The position numbers and the translations under genes are program-made. The notes under the pieces were generated by a model. It ran no database searches. It saw only the letters and a program-made list of their open reading frames with translations, and was not told the DNA's origin. From positions 62,001 through 126,000 of the forward strand of contig NZ_AWXC01000004.1 in assembly GCF_000479005.1 (NCBI RefSeq): a stretch of DNA of 64,000 nucleotides, in the 5' to 3' direction. Shown in pieces: positions 43,902-51,947 of this stretch. Source of the DNA: Prevotella sp. BV3P1. Its GTDB lineage: Bacteria; Bacteroidota; Bacteroidia; Bacteroidales; Bacteroidaceae. Numbering within the stretch: the stretch's first letter is position 1; the number at the start of each line of letters is the position of its first letter.

Positions 43902-44826
43902 CAACAAACGGTGGGGAATTGTTTACTGCCCCAAGAGCAACGCTTTAAGACCCCAAAAATATTGGGAGCGCATCGAGAGAAGCCTGCAAGCCAATGAGGT
44001 GGAGTACGACTATGTGCAAAGCGAGAATTCCGCAAGCGTGGGTCGCTTGGTCAAGATGTTCATCAATACAGGCTATAAGACGATTGTCATCGTAGGTGGC
44101 GACTCGGCTCTCAATGACACCATCAACTGTATGATGCAGGCTGATTCGGAACTGCGTGGACAGATTTCCTTGGGACTCATTCCCAATGGACTGATGAACG
44201 ACTTTGCCCATTTCTGGAATATGCGGGAAGGTGAGGAGGAGCGAATCATCAAAGCGCTGAAAAAACACCGTGTCAAGAAACTGGATTTGGGTTGCATGCG
44301 GTATACTAATAAAAACGGTGAGGCGTGCAGGCGCTATTTCTTGAATTGTGTGAACATAGGCTTCATCGCAGCCATCATGAACCTGCGCCGCAAAACACGC
44401 CGCTTATTTGGGTCCCGAACCCTGTCGTTCTTTTTTTCTTTCGCCTTGTTAATCTTCCAACGACTGGATTATAAAATGCATCTCAAGATTAATACTGATA
44501 TCATTAAGCGTAAGGTAATGACGGTGTGCGTGGGCAATTCGCTGGGGTATGGCCAAACGCCAAATGCCGTTCCCTACAACGGTCAGTTGGATGTTTCTTT
44601 GGTCTACCATCCCGAAATGACCCAGCTTTTCGAAGGTATCTACTTGTTCTTGCGGGGTAAGTTCCTCAATCACAAGAGCGTACACCCTTATCGTACTAAA
44701 AAAGTGGAAGTGTTTGCGGCAGAACATGCCATGGTGGGTATTGATGGCCGACTGATGAAGACGCCAGTTGGAAAATTCACATTGTCGATAGAACCAGAAG
44801 TCATCAATTTCTTGTTGCCCGACTAA
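43891..44826 (+). CDS. Diacylglycerol/lipid kinase catalytic-domain protein
   Basis: 311 residues of the DAGK/YegS/LCB5 family, which phosphorylates lipid-type alcohols. N-terminal RWGIVYCPKSNALRPQKYWERIERSL, then TGYKTIVIVGGDSALNDTINCMM. In most family members the loop is GGDGT; here it is GGDSA, so substrate or activity may differ. The C-terminal beta domain (TVCVGNSLGYGQTPNAVPYNGQLDVSLVYHPEM, IDGRLMKTPVGKFTLSIEPEVINFLLP) is intact. Overlaps miaA by 11 bp. Followed by array B. Confidence 0.85.
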   Translation: MAIDNKRWGIVYCPKSNALRPQKYWERIERSLQANEVEYDYVQSENSASVGRLVKMFINTGYKTIVIVGGDSALNDTINCMMQADSELRGQISLGLIPNGLMNDFAHFWNMREGEEERIIKALKKHRVKKLDLGCMRYTNKNGEACRRYFLNCVNIGFIAAIMNLRRKTRRLFGSRTLSFFFSFALLIFQRLDYKMHLKINTDIIKRKVMTVCVGNSLGYGQTPNAVPYNGQLDVSLVYHPEMTQLFEGIYLFLRGKFLNHKSVHPYRTKKVEVFAAEHAMVGIDGRLMKTPVGKFTLSIEPEVINFLLPD

Positions 44827-44862
44827 TCTTTTCCCTTCTTTTTGCTGTCGCGATTCAAGTCC

Positions 44863-44972
44863 TTTGCGTTTCAGTTCCAAACCCATTGAGTTTGGCCTCT
44901 AAACCCATTGAGTTTGGCCTCTAAACGCATTGACTTTAACCTCCAAACCCATTGAGTTTTGTTTATCAGCGA
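44863..44972 (+). repeat. Array B of 22-bp intergenic units (4 clear units plus one degenerate)
   Basis: Units start at 44885, 44907, 44929 and 44951. The first two are identical over the conserved half plus tail (ATTGAGTTTGG-CCTCTAAACCC), the third is ATTGACTTTAA-CCTCCAAACCC, the fourth ATTGAGTTTTG-TTTATC. A degenerate unit precedes at 44863. This is the most regular of the five arrays. No leader element precedes it: the lipid-kinase gene ends at 44826. The remaining space to 45180 shows nothing else. Confidence 0.9.
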
Positions 44973-45179
44973 TCACAGGTCTGGTTTTCGGGCGTTATAT
45001 ACGTTTTCTTACATGTATCGGTATTGGCATTTTATTGGAAATGTTTAGTGCCAAATCATGCTTGTGACTGATGCTGGAACCACGTTGCCTACTAACATCG
45101 ACAGACAAGACAGAAAACCACATTTGTTGCTCATCCACAGCGAAATAAGATGGATTTTACAAATAAAGTTCGGTTTTAT

Positions 45180-45210
45180 TTTGCTTTCAATTGAAAAATG
45201 ACTAACTTTG
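45180..45210 (+). promoter_or_regulatory. Promoter of the glycogen-debranching operon
   Basis: TTTG at 45180-45183, a 19-bp spacer, TAACTTTG at 45203-45210: a full consensus match. The longest reading frame begins at 45198, inside this promoter, which rules that start out; transcription begins at about 45217 and the ATG at 45294 gives a leader of about 75 nt. Confidence 0.75.
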
Positions 45211-45293
45211 AATCCGCCGTTAAGCACGCAGAAATGTTGTTTGCTGCGGCCATTAAATCTATTAACAGACCAATATTATACCTTAATAGGCCT

Positions 45294-47237
45294 ATGAGCT
45301 ATCTTAAATTTGAACGGGCTTTCATGACTAATTTGGAGGAATCTCTTCAGAGAGAATTGCTGCGTACCAATCGGTCGGGAGCCTATTCCTGTTCTACCAT
45401 TGTGGATTGTAACACCCGCAAGTATCACGGCTTGCTGGTTGTTCCCATTCCCGAACTCGATGATGACAATCATGTGTTGTTGTCGTCACTGGATGTAACG
45501 GTCATCCAGCATGGTGCAGCCTTCAACCTGGGGTTGCACAAATATCAGGGCGATCATTTCAGTCCGAATGGACACAAATATATTCGTGAGTTCAATTGTG
45601 ACAAAGTTCCTACGACCATCTATCGGGTAGGTGGGGTGTTGTTGAAGAGAGAGGTGGTTTTCCAACACTACGAAGACCGAATTTTGATTTGCTATACGCT
45701 ACTGGATGCACACTCTGAGACCACTTTACGTTTCAAACCTTTCTTGGCATTCAGAAGCGTTCGACAGTTCACGCACGAAAATGCGACGGCCAGCAGAGAT
45801 TTCGCATTGGTGAACAAGGGTATCAAGACATGTATGTACCCAGGTTATCCGGAGCTGTACATGCAGTTTTCCAAAGACAATGAGTTTGTGTTCCAGCCCG
45901 ATTGGTATCGTGGGGTAGAGTATCCCAAAGAACGTGAGCGTGGCTATGCGTCCAATGAAGATCTCTACGTGCCAGGATATTTCGAGCTGAACATCAAGAA
46001 AGGGGAGCGGGTCGTGTTCTCGGCATCTACCTCTTCCTGTGATCCGAAAGAGCTGCAACAACTCTTCGACGAAGAAGTTGAGGCACGTAGTCCCCGCGAT
46101 AATTTCTTTCATTGTCTGGTCAACGCTGCTCACCAGTTCCACAATCGTACGTCTGAAGACGAACGGTACATCCTGGCAGGTTATCCCTGGTTTAAATGTC
46201 GGGCGCGTGACACGTTTGTTGCACTGCCTGGGTTGACCCTGTCTATCGAGGAACAAGACTATTTTGAGCTGGTGATGACAACGGCCATGAGGGGTCTGAA
46301 TGAGTTCATGGAGGGCAGGCCGTTTACCGTAAAAATATATGAGATAGAGCAACCCGACGTGTTGTTGTGGGCAGTATGGGCCATTCAACAATACGGTAAG
46401 GAGGCTGGGATGGAAAAATGTATCAGTAAATATTATGACTTTCTGCTGAAGATGGTTGGTTTCATTGAGGCTGGTCGCCATCCTAATCTCACCTTCGAAG
46501 CCAACGGACTGCTCAAGACGAATGGCAGGGATAAGCCAGTGACATGGATGAACTCTATAGCGAATGGCAGTCCGGTTGTTCCACGTTCGGGGTACATAGT
46601 TGAGTTTAATGCGCTATGGTACAATGCGCTGAAGTATGTAGCAGCCATGGCGAAAGAAAGCGGAGACCTGAAAACAGTAGATCATTATGAGGCCTTGGCG
46701 TCAAAATGCCAGGAATCGTTTGTGAATACCTTCTATAACGAACACGGTTATCTGTTTGATTATGTGGATGATGGGCACCCAGACTGGAGCGTTCGACCCA
46801 ATATGATATTCCCTGTTGCCTTTGATTATTCACCACTGACACAAGAGCAGAAGAAGAATGTGTTGGATGTTTGTACACGAGAATTGCTGACGCCCAAGGG
46901 ATTGCGTTCGTTGTCACCCAAGAGCAATGGCTACAACCCTATGTACGTGGGGCCGCAGACGCAGCGCGATCACGCTTATCATCAGGGTACGGCCTGGCCT
47001 TGGCTGGGTGGTTTCTACATGGAAGCGTGTCTGAAGTTGTACAAACGTACGCGATTGAGTTTCATCGAGCGCCAGATGGTGGGTTATGAAGACGAGATGA
47101 TGCAGCACTGCTTGGGAACCATTCCCGAGTTGTTTGACGGCAATCCGCCGTTCCATGGGCGTGGAGCCATCTCGTATGCCATGAACGTGGCAGAGGTGTT
47201 GCGTACGCTGGAGTTATTAGAAAAGTATAAGTATTGA
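45294..47237 (+). CDS. Glycogen debranching enzyme (amylo-alpha-1,6-glucosidase, GH133)
   Basis: Removes alpha-1,6 branch stubs from glycogen. 647 residues from MSYLKFERAFMTNLEESLQRE, the start seen in Bacteroidales homologs. N-terminal GDE_N-type domain (RTNRSGAYSCSTIVDCNTRKYHGLLV, LHKYQGDHFSPNGHKYIREF), then the (alpha/alpha)-barrel catalytic domain with GYPWFKCRARDTFVALPGL and GPQTQRDHAYHQGTAWPWLGGFY. First gene of an operon with a GT4 glycosyltransferase and a GH57 enzyme, together handling glycogen turnover with the GT3/GT35 pair at 5-9 kb. Confidence 0.94.
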   Translation: MSYLKFERAFMTNLEESLQRELLRTNRSGAYSCSTIVDCNTRKYHGLLVVPIPELDDDNHVLLSSLDVTVIQHGAAFNLGLHKYQGDHFSPNGHKYIREFNCDKVPTTIYRVGGVLLKREVVFQHYEDRILICYTLLDAHSETTLRFKPFLAFRSVRQFTHENATASRDFALVNKGIKTCMYPGYPELYMQFSKDNEFVFQPDWYRGVEYPKERERGYASNEDLYVPGYFELNIKKGERVVFSASTSSCDPKELQQLFDEEVEARSPRDNFFHCLVNAAHQFHNRTSEDERYILAGYPWFKCRARDTFVALPGLTLSIEEQDYFELVMTTAMRGLNEFMEGRPFTVKIYEIEQPDVLLWAVWAIQQYGKEAGMEKCISKYYDFLLKMVGFIEAGRHPNLTFEANGLLKTNGRDKPVTWMNSIANGSPVVPRSGYIVEFNALWYNALKYVAAMAKESGDLKTVDHYEALASKCQESFVNTFYNEHGYLFDYVDDGHPDWSVRPNMIFPVAFDYSPLTQEQKKNVLDVCTRELLTPKGLRSLSPKSNGYNPMYVGPQTQRDHAYHQGTAWPWLGGFYMEACLKLYKRTRLSFIERQMVGYEDEMMQHCLGTIPELFDGNPPFHGRGAISYAMNVAEVLRTLELLEKYKY

Positions 47238-47253
47238 AAAGGAGGACGAACAA

Positions 47254-48522
47254 ATGAAAGTATTGATGTTTGGATGGGAGTATCCTCCTCATATTCTGGG
47301 TGGACTGGGTACAGCCAGTTTTGGCATCACCGAAGGACTGAAAGCGCAGGGAGACATGGACATTACCTTCTGTCTGCCAAAGCCATGGGGTGACGAAGAT
47401 CAGTCGAACGCCCATGTGGTTGCCATGAACAACGTGCCCATTGCCTGGCGTGACGTGGATGCCGACTATGTGAAGAGCCGTATTGGCAACATCACTGACT
47501 ACAATGAATATTATCGGTTCAGGGATCATATCTATGCTGATTTCAATTACATGAATGTTAACGACTTGGGATGTTTGGATTTTTCTGGTCGTTATCCCGA
47601 CAATCTGCATGAAGAGATCAATAACTATTCCATTGTGGCAGGCGTGGTTGCCCGTACACTTGACTTTGACATTATCCATGCACACGACTGGCTGACCTAT
47701 CCTGCCGGCATCCATGCGAAGCAAGTGAGCGGGAAACCGCTTTGTATTCATGTTCATGCAACCGACTTTGACCGTAGCCGAGGTAAGGTGAATCCAACCG
47801 TTTATGGCATGGAGAAAAATGGTATGGACAATGCCGACTGTATCATGTGTGTGAGTGAGCTGACTCGACAAACGGTCATTAATCAGTATCATCAGGATCC
47901 CCGAAAGTGCTTTACGGTGCACAATGCTGTTTATCCACTGCGGAAAGAATTGCAAGATATCCCTCGTGCGGATCACCGTGGTAAAGAGAAAATCGTTACT
48001 TTCTTAGGGCGTTTGACCATGCAGAAAGGTCCTGAATACTTTGTGGAGGCTGCCAACATGGTGCTTCATCGCACGCACAACGTACGTTTTTGCATGGCAG
48101 GGTCGGGCGACATGATGGACCAGATGATTTATCTGGCGGCCCAGCGAGGTATCGCACATCGCTTCCATTTCCCTGGATTCTTACGTGGAAAACAGGTATA
48201 CGAGTGTTTGAAGGCTTCTGACGTGTATGTCATGCCGTCTGTGAGTGAGCCGTTTGGCATCTCACCATTAGAGGCCATGCAATGTGGTACACCTACCATC
48301 ATATCCAAACAGAGTGGATGTGCCGAAATTCTGACCAACTGCATCAAGGTTGACTATTGGGACATCCATGCCCTGGCGGATGCCATCTACTCCATTTGTC
48401 ACAATGAAAGTCTGTTCACCTACCTGCAAACAGAGGGAAAGAAAGAGGTGGATCAGATTACGTGGGAGAAGGTAGGCGCGTGGATCAAAGAGCTTTACGA
48501 GCGTACACTGGGCTGGCGTTAA
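47254..48522 (+). CDS. Glycosyltransferase, GT4 family (glycogen-cluster)
   Basis: 422 residues with GT-B fold: N-terminal MKVLMFGWEYPPHILGGLGTASFGITEGL (nucleotide-sugar enzymes with a Gly-rich loop), FDIIHAHDWLTYPAGIHAKQ, and the C-terminal half with IVTFLGRLTMQKGPEYFVEAA and the donor-site E-x7-E motif VSEPFGISPLEAMQCGTPTI. It lies 16 bp after the debranching gene, within the operon. By context it is a glucan-synthesising or -priming enzyme; sequence alone says only GT4. Confidence 0.9.
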   Translation: MKVLMFGWEYPPHILGGLGTASFGITEGLKAQGDMDITFCLPKPWGDEDQSNAHVVAMNNVPIAWRDVDADYVKSRIGNITDYNEYYRFRDHIYADFNYMNVNDLGCLDFSGRYPDNLHEEINNYSIVAGVVARTLDFDIIHAHDWLTYPAGIHAKQVSGKPLCIHVHATDFDRSRGKVNPTVYGMEKNGMDNADCIMCVSELTRQTVINQYHQDPRKCFTVHNAVYPLRKELQDIPRADHRGKEKIVTFLGRLTMQKGPEYFVEAANMVLHRTHNVRFCMAGSGDMMDQMIYLAAQRGIAHRFHFPGFLRGKQVYECLKASDVYVMPSVSEPFGISPLEAMQCGTPTIISKQSGCAEILTNCIKVDYWDIHALADAIYSICHNESLFTYLQTEGKKEVDQITWEKVGAWIKELYERTLGWR

Positions 48523-48566
48523 GTGTGATGGATATGTGTGAAATAACGAAAAACCTATAAATAACA

Positions 48567-49979
48567 ATGAAAACAATTTGTCTATATTTCGAAATACATC
48601 AGATCAGGCATCTGAAGCGTTATCGCTTTTTTGACATTGGTACCGACCATTATTATTATGATGACTATGAGAACGAACGGTCAATGACGGAGATTGCCAA
48701 TCAATCGTACATGCCGGCTCTCAGCACCTTGTTGGAAATGATTAAGGCGCACAATGGATTTTTCAAGGTGGCTTTTTCTCTTTCAGGCGTGGCAATAGAG
48801 CAAATGGAGATTCATGCGCCACAAGTGCTTGAAAAATTGCAAGAACTCAACGAAACAAAATGCGTGGAGTTCTTGGCTGAACCCTATTCGCATGGGCTGT
48901 CATCGCTGATTAATGAGGAATGTTTCGCAGCAGAGGTGAAGCGCCAATGCCAGAAAATGAAAGAGTATTTTGGTCAACAACCGCGTGTTCTTCGCAATTC
49001 GTCATTGATTTACAGTGATGACATCGGACTGCAAGTTTCGCAGATGGGGTTTGATGGAATGTTGACAGAGGGCGCCAAGCAAGTGTTGGGATGGAAATCA
49101 CCTCATTATGTTTATCATTGTACGTTGGCTCCAAAACTGAAACTTTTGCTGCGTGATGTGGAGTTGAGTGACGACATTTCACTGCGTTTCAGCAACCGTT
49201 CATGGGAAGGTTATCCTTTGTTTGCTGACAATTACATCAACCGAATAGCTGAACTTCCTGATAAAGAGCAGGTAATCAACATCTTCATGAATCTTTCTGC
49301 CATAGGGATGTCGCAGCCCTTGGACAGCAATATTCTTGAGTTCTTGAAGGCATTGCCGTTTTGTGCGAAGCATAAAGACATCGTGTTTTCTACTCCTTAT
49401 GAGATATGTTCAAAGACACAGAGTGTTGGTGCCTTGGATGTTCCAGATACAATTAGCTGGAATGATGAGGAGAGGGATGTGAGTGCTTGGCTTGGAAACC
49501 CCATGCAGCGAGAGGCGTTCAACAAGCTTTACAGTGTTGCTGACCGCGTGAGAATCGCTAATGATCCGCGAGTGAATCAGGATTGGGACTACTTACAAGC
49601 GAGCAACAACTTTAGGTTCATGACCACTAAGTCGTCTGGAGTGGGATTGGATCGAGGCATTTACAGCAGTCCTTTTGATGCCTTTACCAATTATATGAAC
49701 ATCTTGGGCGATTTTATCAATCGGGTGAACACCCTTTATCCAGAAGAAATCGACAATGAAGAGCTGAATTCTTTGTTGACAACCATCAGGAACCAAGGCG
49801 AAGAAATAGAGATTAAGGAGAAGGAAATCTTGCGTTTGCAAACAAAAATTGAAAAGATAGAAGCGGCCAGTGATAAGCTCAAGGCTAAGCTGGACGAAGA
49901 TACTGACAAGACAAAAGGTAAGGTTTCAGGCACAGAAGCAACGTCAATCGCTGCCAAAAACAAAGATTTACAGGCGTGA
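48567..49979 (+). CDS. GH57 family glycoside hydrolase (alpha-amylase type)
   Basis: 470 residues. The start ICLYFEIHQIRHLKRYRFFDIGTDHYYYDDYENE is the GH57 motif 1 region (IHQ-x-R), followed by VEFLAEPYSHGLSSLINEECF and the conserved block DIVFSTPYEICSKTQSVGALDVPDTISWNDEERD-SAWLGNPMQREAF. After about residue 400 the chain turns into a charged coiled coil (EEIEIKEKEILRLQTKIEKIEAASDKLKAKL) and ends with a Thr/Lys-rich tail. Last gene of the glycogen operon; a hairpin follows. The enzyme probably trims or transfers alpha-glucan chains; whether it acts as amylase or branching-type enzyme is not clear. Confidence 0.88.
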   Translation: MKTICLYFEIHQIRHLKRYRFFDIGTDHYYYDDYENERSMTEIANQSYMPALSTLLEMIKAHNGFFKVAFSLSGVAIEQMEIHAPQVLEKLQELNETKCVEFLAEPYSHGLSSLINEECFAAEVKRQCQKMKEYFGQQPRVLRNSSLIYSDDIGLQVSQMGFDGMLTEGAKQVLGWKSPHYVYHCTLAPKLKLLLRDVELSDDISLRFSNRSWEGYPLFADNYINRIAELPDKEQVINIFMNLSAIGMSQPLDSNILEFLKALPFCAKHKDIVFSTPYEICSKTQSVGALDVPDTISWNDEERDVSAWLGNPMQREAFNKLYSVADRVRIANDPRVNQDWDYLQASNNFRFMTTKSSGVGLDRGIYSSPFDAFTNYMNILGDFINRVNTLYPEEIDNEELNSLLTTIRNQGEEIEIKEKEILRLQTKIEKIEAASDKLKAKLDEDTDKTKGKVSGTEATSIAAKNKDLQA

Positions 49980-50023
49980 TTCGTTGTCGTTTTGTAGAGA
50001 TTTAGTTGTGAAACAGCATATTA

Positions 50024-50065
50024 GTGGCATGCGCTTCAAGGATTGTGCATGCTACTTTTCCTTTT
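50024..50065 (+). terminator. Terminator of the glycogen-debranching operon
   Basis: A 9-bp stem (GTGGCATGC with GCATGCTAC, one G-U) is followed by TTTTCCTTTTGTTTT. The 313-bp space 49980-50292 holds this hairpin, the guaA promoter and the guaA leader. Confidence 0.6.
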
Positions 50066-50143
50066 GTTTTCAATGAGATGTCGTTCGAGGTCACAGCAAT
50101 TATGTTTAAAGTTGTTTGCTCAACGACTTTTTTTTCGCACCCC

Positions 50144-50174
50144 TTTGTTATTTGCTCGAAAACCTTTAACTTTG
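50144..50174 (+). promoter_or_regulatory. Promoter of guaA
   Basis: TTTG at 50144-50147, a 19-bp spacer, TAACTTTG at 50167-50174: a full consensus match. The leader to ATG 50293 is about 110 nt. Confidence 0.75.
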
Positions 50175-50292
50175 TACCATAGAAGGACATGAAGACCATA
50201 GTGGGTCGTTCTGTAAATAGAAAGTTAGCTCGTTCTTGTGTGGAATGTGTCGTTCTATGCATTATGAATCAATATCCAGCAATATCATCAAT

Positions 50293-51837
50293 ATGCAACA
50301 GAAAATTATCATTTTAGACTTTGGTTCACAAACTACACAGCTCATTGGCCGAAGAGTGCGTGAACTGGATACCTTCTGCGAAATATTACCGTATAATAAG
50401 TTTCCTAAAGGTGACGAATCTGTCATTGGTGTCATCCTGAGTGGGTCGCCATATTCGGTGCATGACCATGAGGCATTCAAGTGTGACTTAAGTGATTTCA
50501 TAGGCAAGTATCCCGTCTTGGGCATCTGCTACGGTGCCCAATTCATCTCATTCACCAATGGTGGAAGGGTAGAAAGCACGGGTACGCGCGAATATGGACG
50601 CGCTCATTTGGAAAAGTTTGACGAAACTGATCCACTTTTCAAGGGCTTTCAACCGCAGTCACAGGTGTGGATGAGCCATGGTGATACCATTACTGCCATT
50701 CCAAGTGATTGTCATGTAATTGCCAGTACGGGTGAGGTGAAGTATGCGGCGTATGCCAGTGAGAAGAATCCAACATGGGCTGTTCAGTTCCATCCCGAAG
50801 TATTTCATACCACACAAGGTACCACTTTGTTGAAAAACTTCGTGGTGGATATCTGCGGCAGCAAGCAAACATGGAGCCCAGCGTCATTCATTGAGAGCAC
50901 GGTTGAGAGCATTCGGCAACAGGTGGGCAATGACAAGGTGATATTAGGACTGAGTGGTGGCGTTGATTCTTCTGTGTGCGCAACACTCTTGAACAAGGCC
51001 ATTGGTCGTAATTTGACCTGCATTTTCGTTGATCATGGCTTGTTGCGTAAGAACGAGTTCAGCAATGTCATGAAGGCTTATGAAGGGCTTGGACTGAACG
51101 TGATAGGTGTTGATGCCAGCAAGAAGTTCTTTGCTGACTTGAAAGGAGTGACCGATCCTGAGCAAAAACGCAAGATTATCGGCCGCGATTTCGTAGAGGT
51201 GTTCAACGCAGAAGCGAAGAAAATCACCGATGCTAAGTGGTTAGCGCAGGGAACTATCTATCCTGACCGTATCGAAAGTTTGAGTATTACCGGCATGGTT
51301 ATCAAGAGTCATCACAACGTAGGTGGCCTTCCAAAGGAAATGCATCTGCAACTTTGCGAACCTCTTCAGTGGTTGTTCAAGGACGAAGTGCGCCGAGTGG
51401 GGTATCAATTGGGGATGCCTGAGCATCTCATCAAGCGTCATCCTTTCCCCGGACCCGGCCTTGCTGTCCGCATTCTTGGGGACATTACCCCTGAGAAAGT
51501 CGCCATTTTACAAGAGGCTGACGATATCTATATCCGTGCATTGCATGATTGGATTTGCGATGATGGCGAGCCATTATACGATAAAGTGTGGCAGGCTGGA
51601 ACCGTATTGCTGTCTACTATTCGCAGTGTTGGTGTGATGGGGGACGAACGAACCTATGAGCATCCCGTCGCATTGCGTGCCGTTACCAGCACGGATGCTA
51701 TGACTGCCGACTGGGCACACTTGCCATACGAGTTTTTAGCAAAGGTGTCTAACGAGATTATCAACAAGGTGAAAGGGGTGAATAGGGTTTGCTACGATAT
51801 CTCTTCGAAACCGCCTTCGACCATCGAATGGGAATGA
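50293..51837 (+). CDS. guaA: GMP synthase (glutamine-hydrolysing)
   Basis: Converts XMP to GMP with ammonia from glutamine. 514 residues from [21 protein letters not shown]. Class I amidotransferase domain with the nucleophile in LGICYGAQ (Cys79) and later [14 protein letters not shown] pyrophosphatase domain with the PP-loop [13 protein letters not shown]-terminal dimer domain ending [17 protein letters not shown]. An in-frame ATG 19 codons upstream (50236) exists, but homologs begin at MQQKI. Monocistronic, shared bidirectional terminator with clpC. Confidence 0.97.
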   Translation: MQQKIIILDFGSQTTQLIGRRVRELDTFCEILPYNKFPKGDESVIGVILSGSPYSVHDHEAFKCDLSDFIGKYPVLGICYGAQFISFTNGGRVESTGTREYGRAHLEKFDETDPLFKGFQPQSQVWMSHGDTITAIPSDCHVIASTGEVKYAAYASEKNPTWAVQFHPEVFHTTQGTTLLKNFVVDICGSKQTWSPASFIESTVESIRQQVGNDKVILGLSGGVDSSVCATLLNKAIGRNLTCIFVDHGLLRKNEFSNVMKAYEGLGLNVIGVDASKKFFADLKGVTDPEQKRKIIGRDFVEVFNAEAKKITDAKWLAQGTIYPDRIESLSITGMVIKSHHNVGGLPKEMHLQLCEPLQWLFKDEVRRVGYQLGMPEHLIKRHPFPGPGLAVRILGDITPEKVAILQEADDIYIRALHDWICDDGEPLYDKVWQAGTVLLSTIRSVGVMGDERTYEHPVALRAVTSTDAMTADWAHLPYEFLAKVSNEIINKVKGVNRVCYDISSKPPSTIEWE

Positions 51838-51866
51838 TGATTCTTCATTTCCATGTAAAATATGAC

Positions 51867-51905
51867 AAAAAGTCCCAAAGATGAAAATCACCTTTGGGAC
51901 TTTTT
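51867..51905. terminator. Bidirectional terminator between guaA and clpC
   Basis: A perfect 14-bp stem (AAAAAGTCCCAAAG with CTTTGGGACTTTTT) with an 11-nt loop; A and T runs on both strands serve the convergent genes. Confidence 0.92.
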
Positions 51906-51947
51906 GTTCGTGAATGTTTGCTTATTTCTATTTGAAGCGCGCATCGA

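Noticed and set aside
44863..44972. CRISPR array
   Set aside because: Units follow each other with no unique spacers, the unit is 22 bp throughout, and no cas gene is in the window.
50175..50292. Purine riboswitch in the guaA leader
   Set aside because: The leader is long enough, but I could not find the three-way junction with its conserved loops; it seems unstructured.
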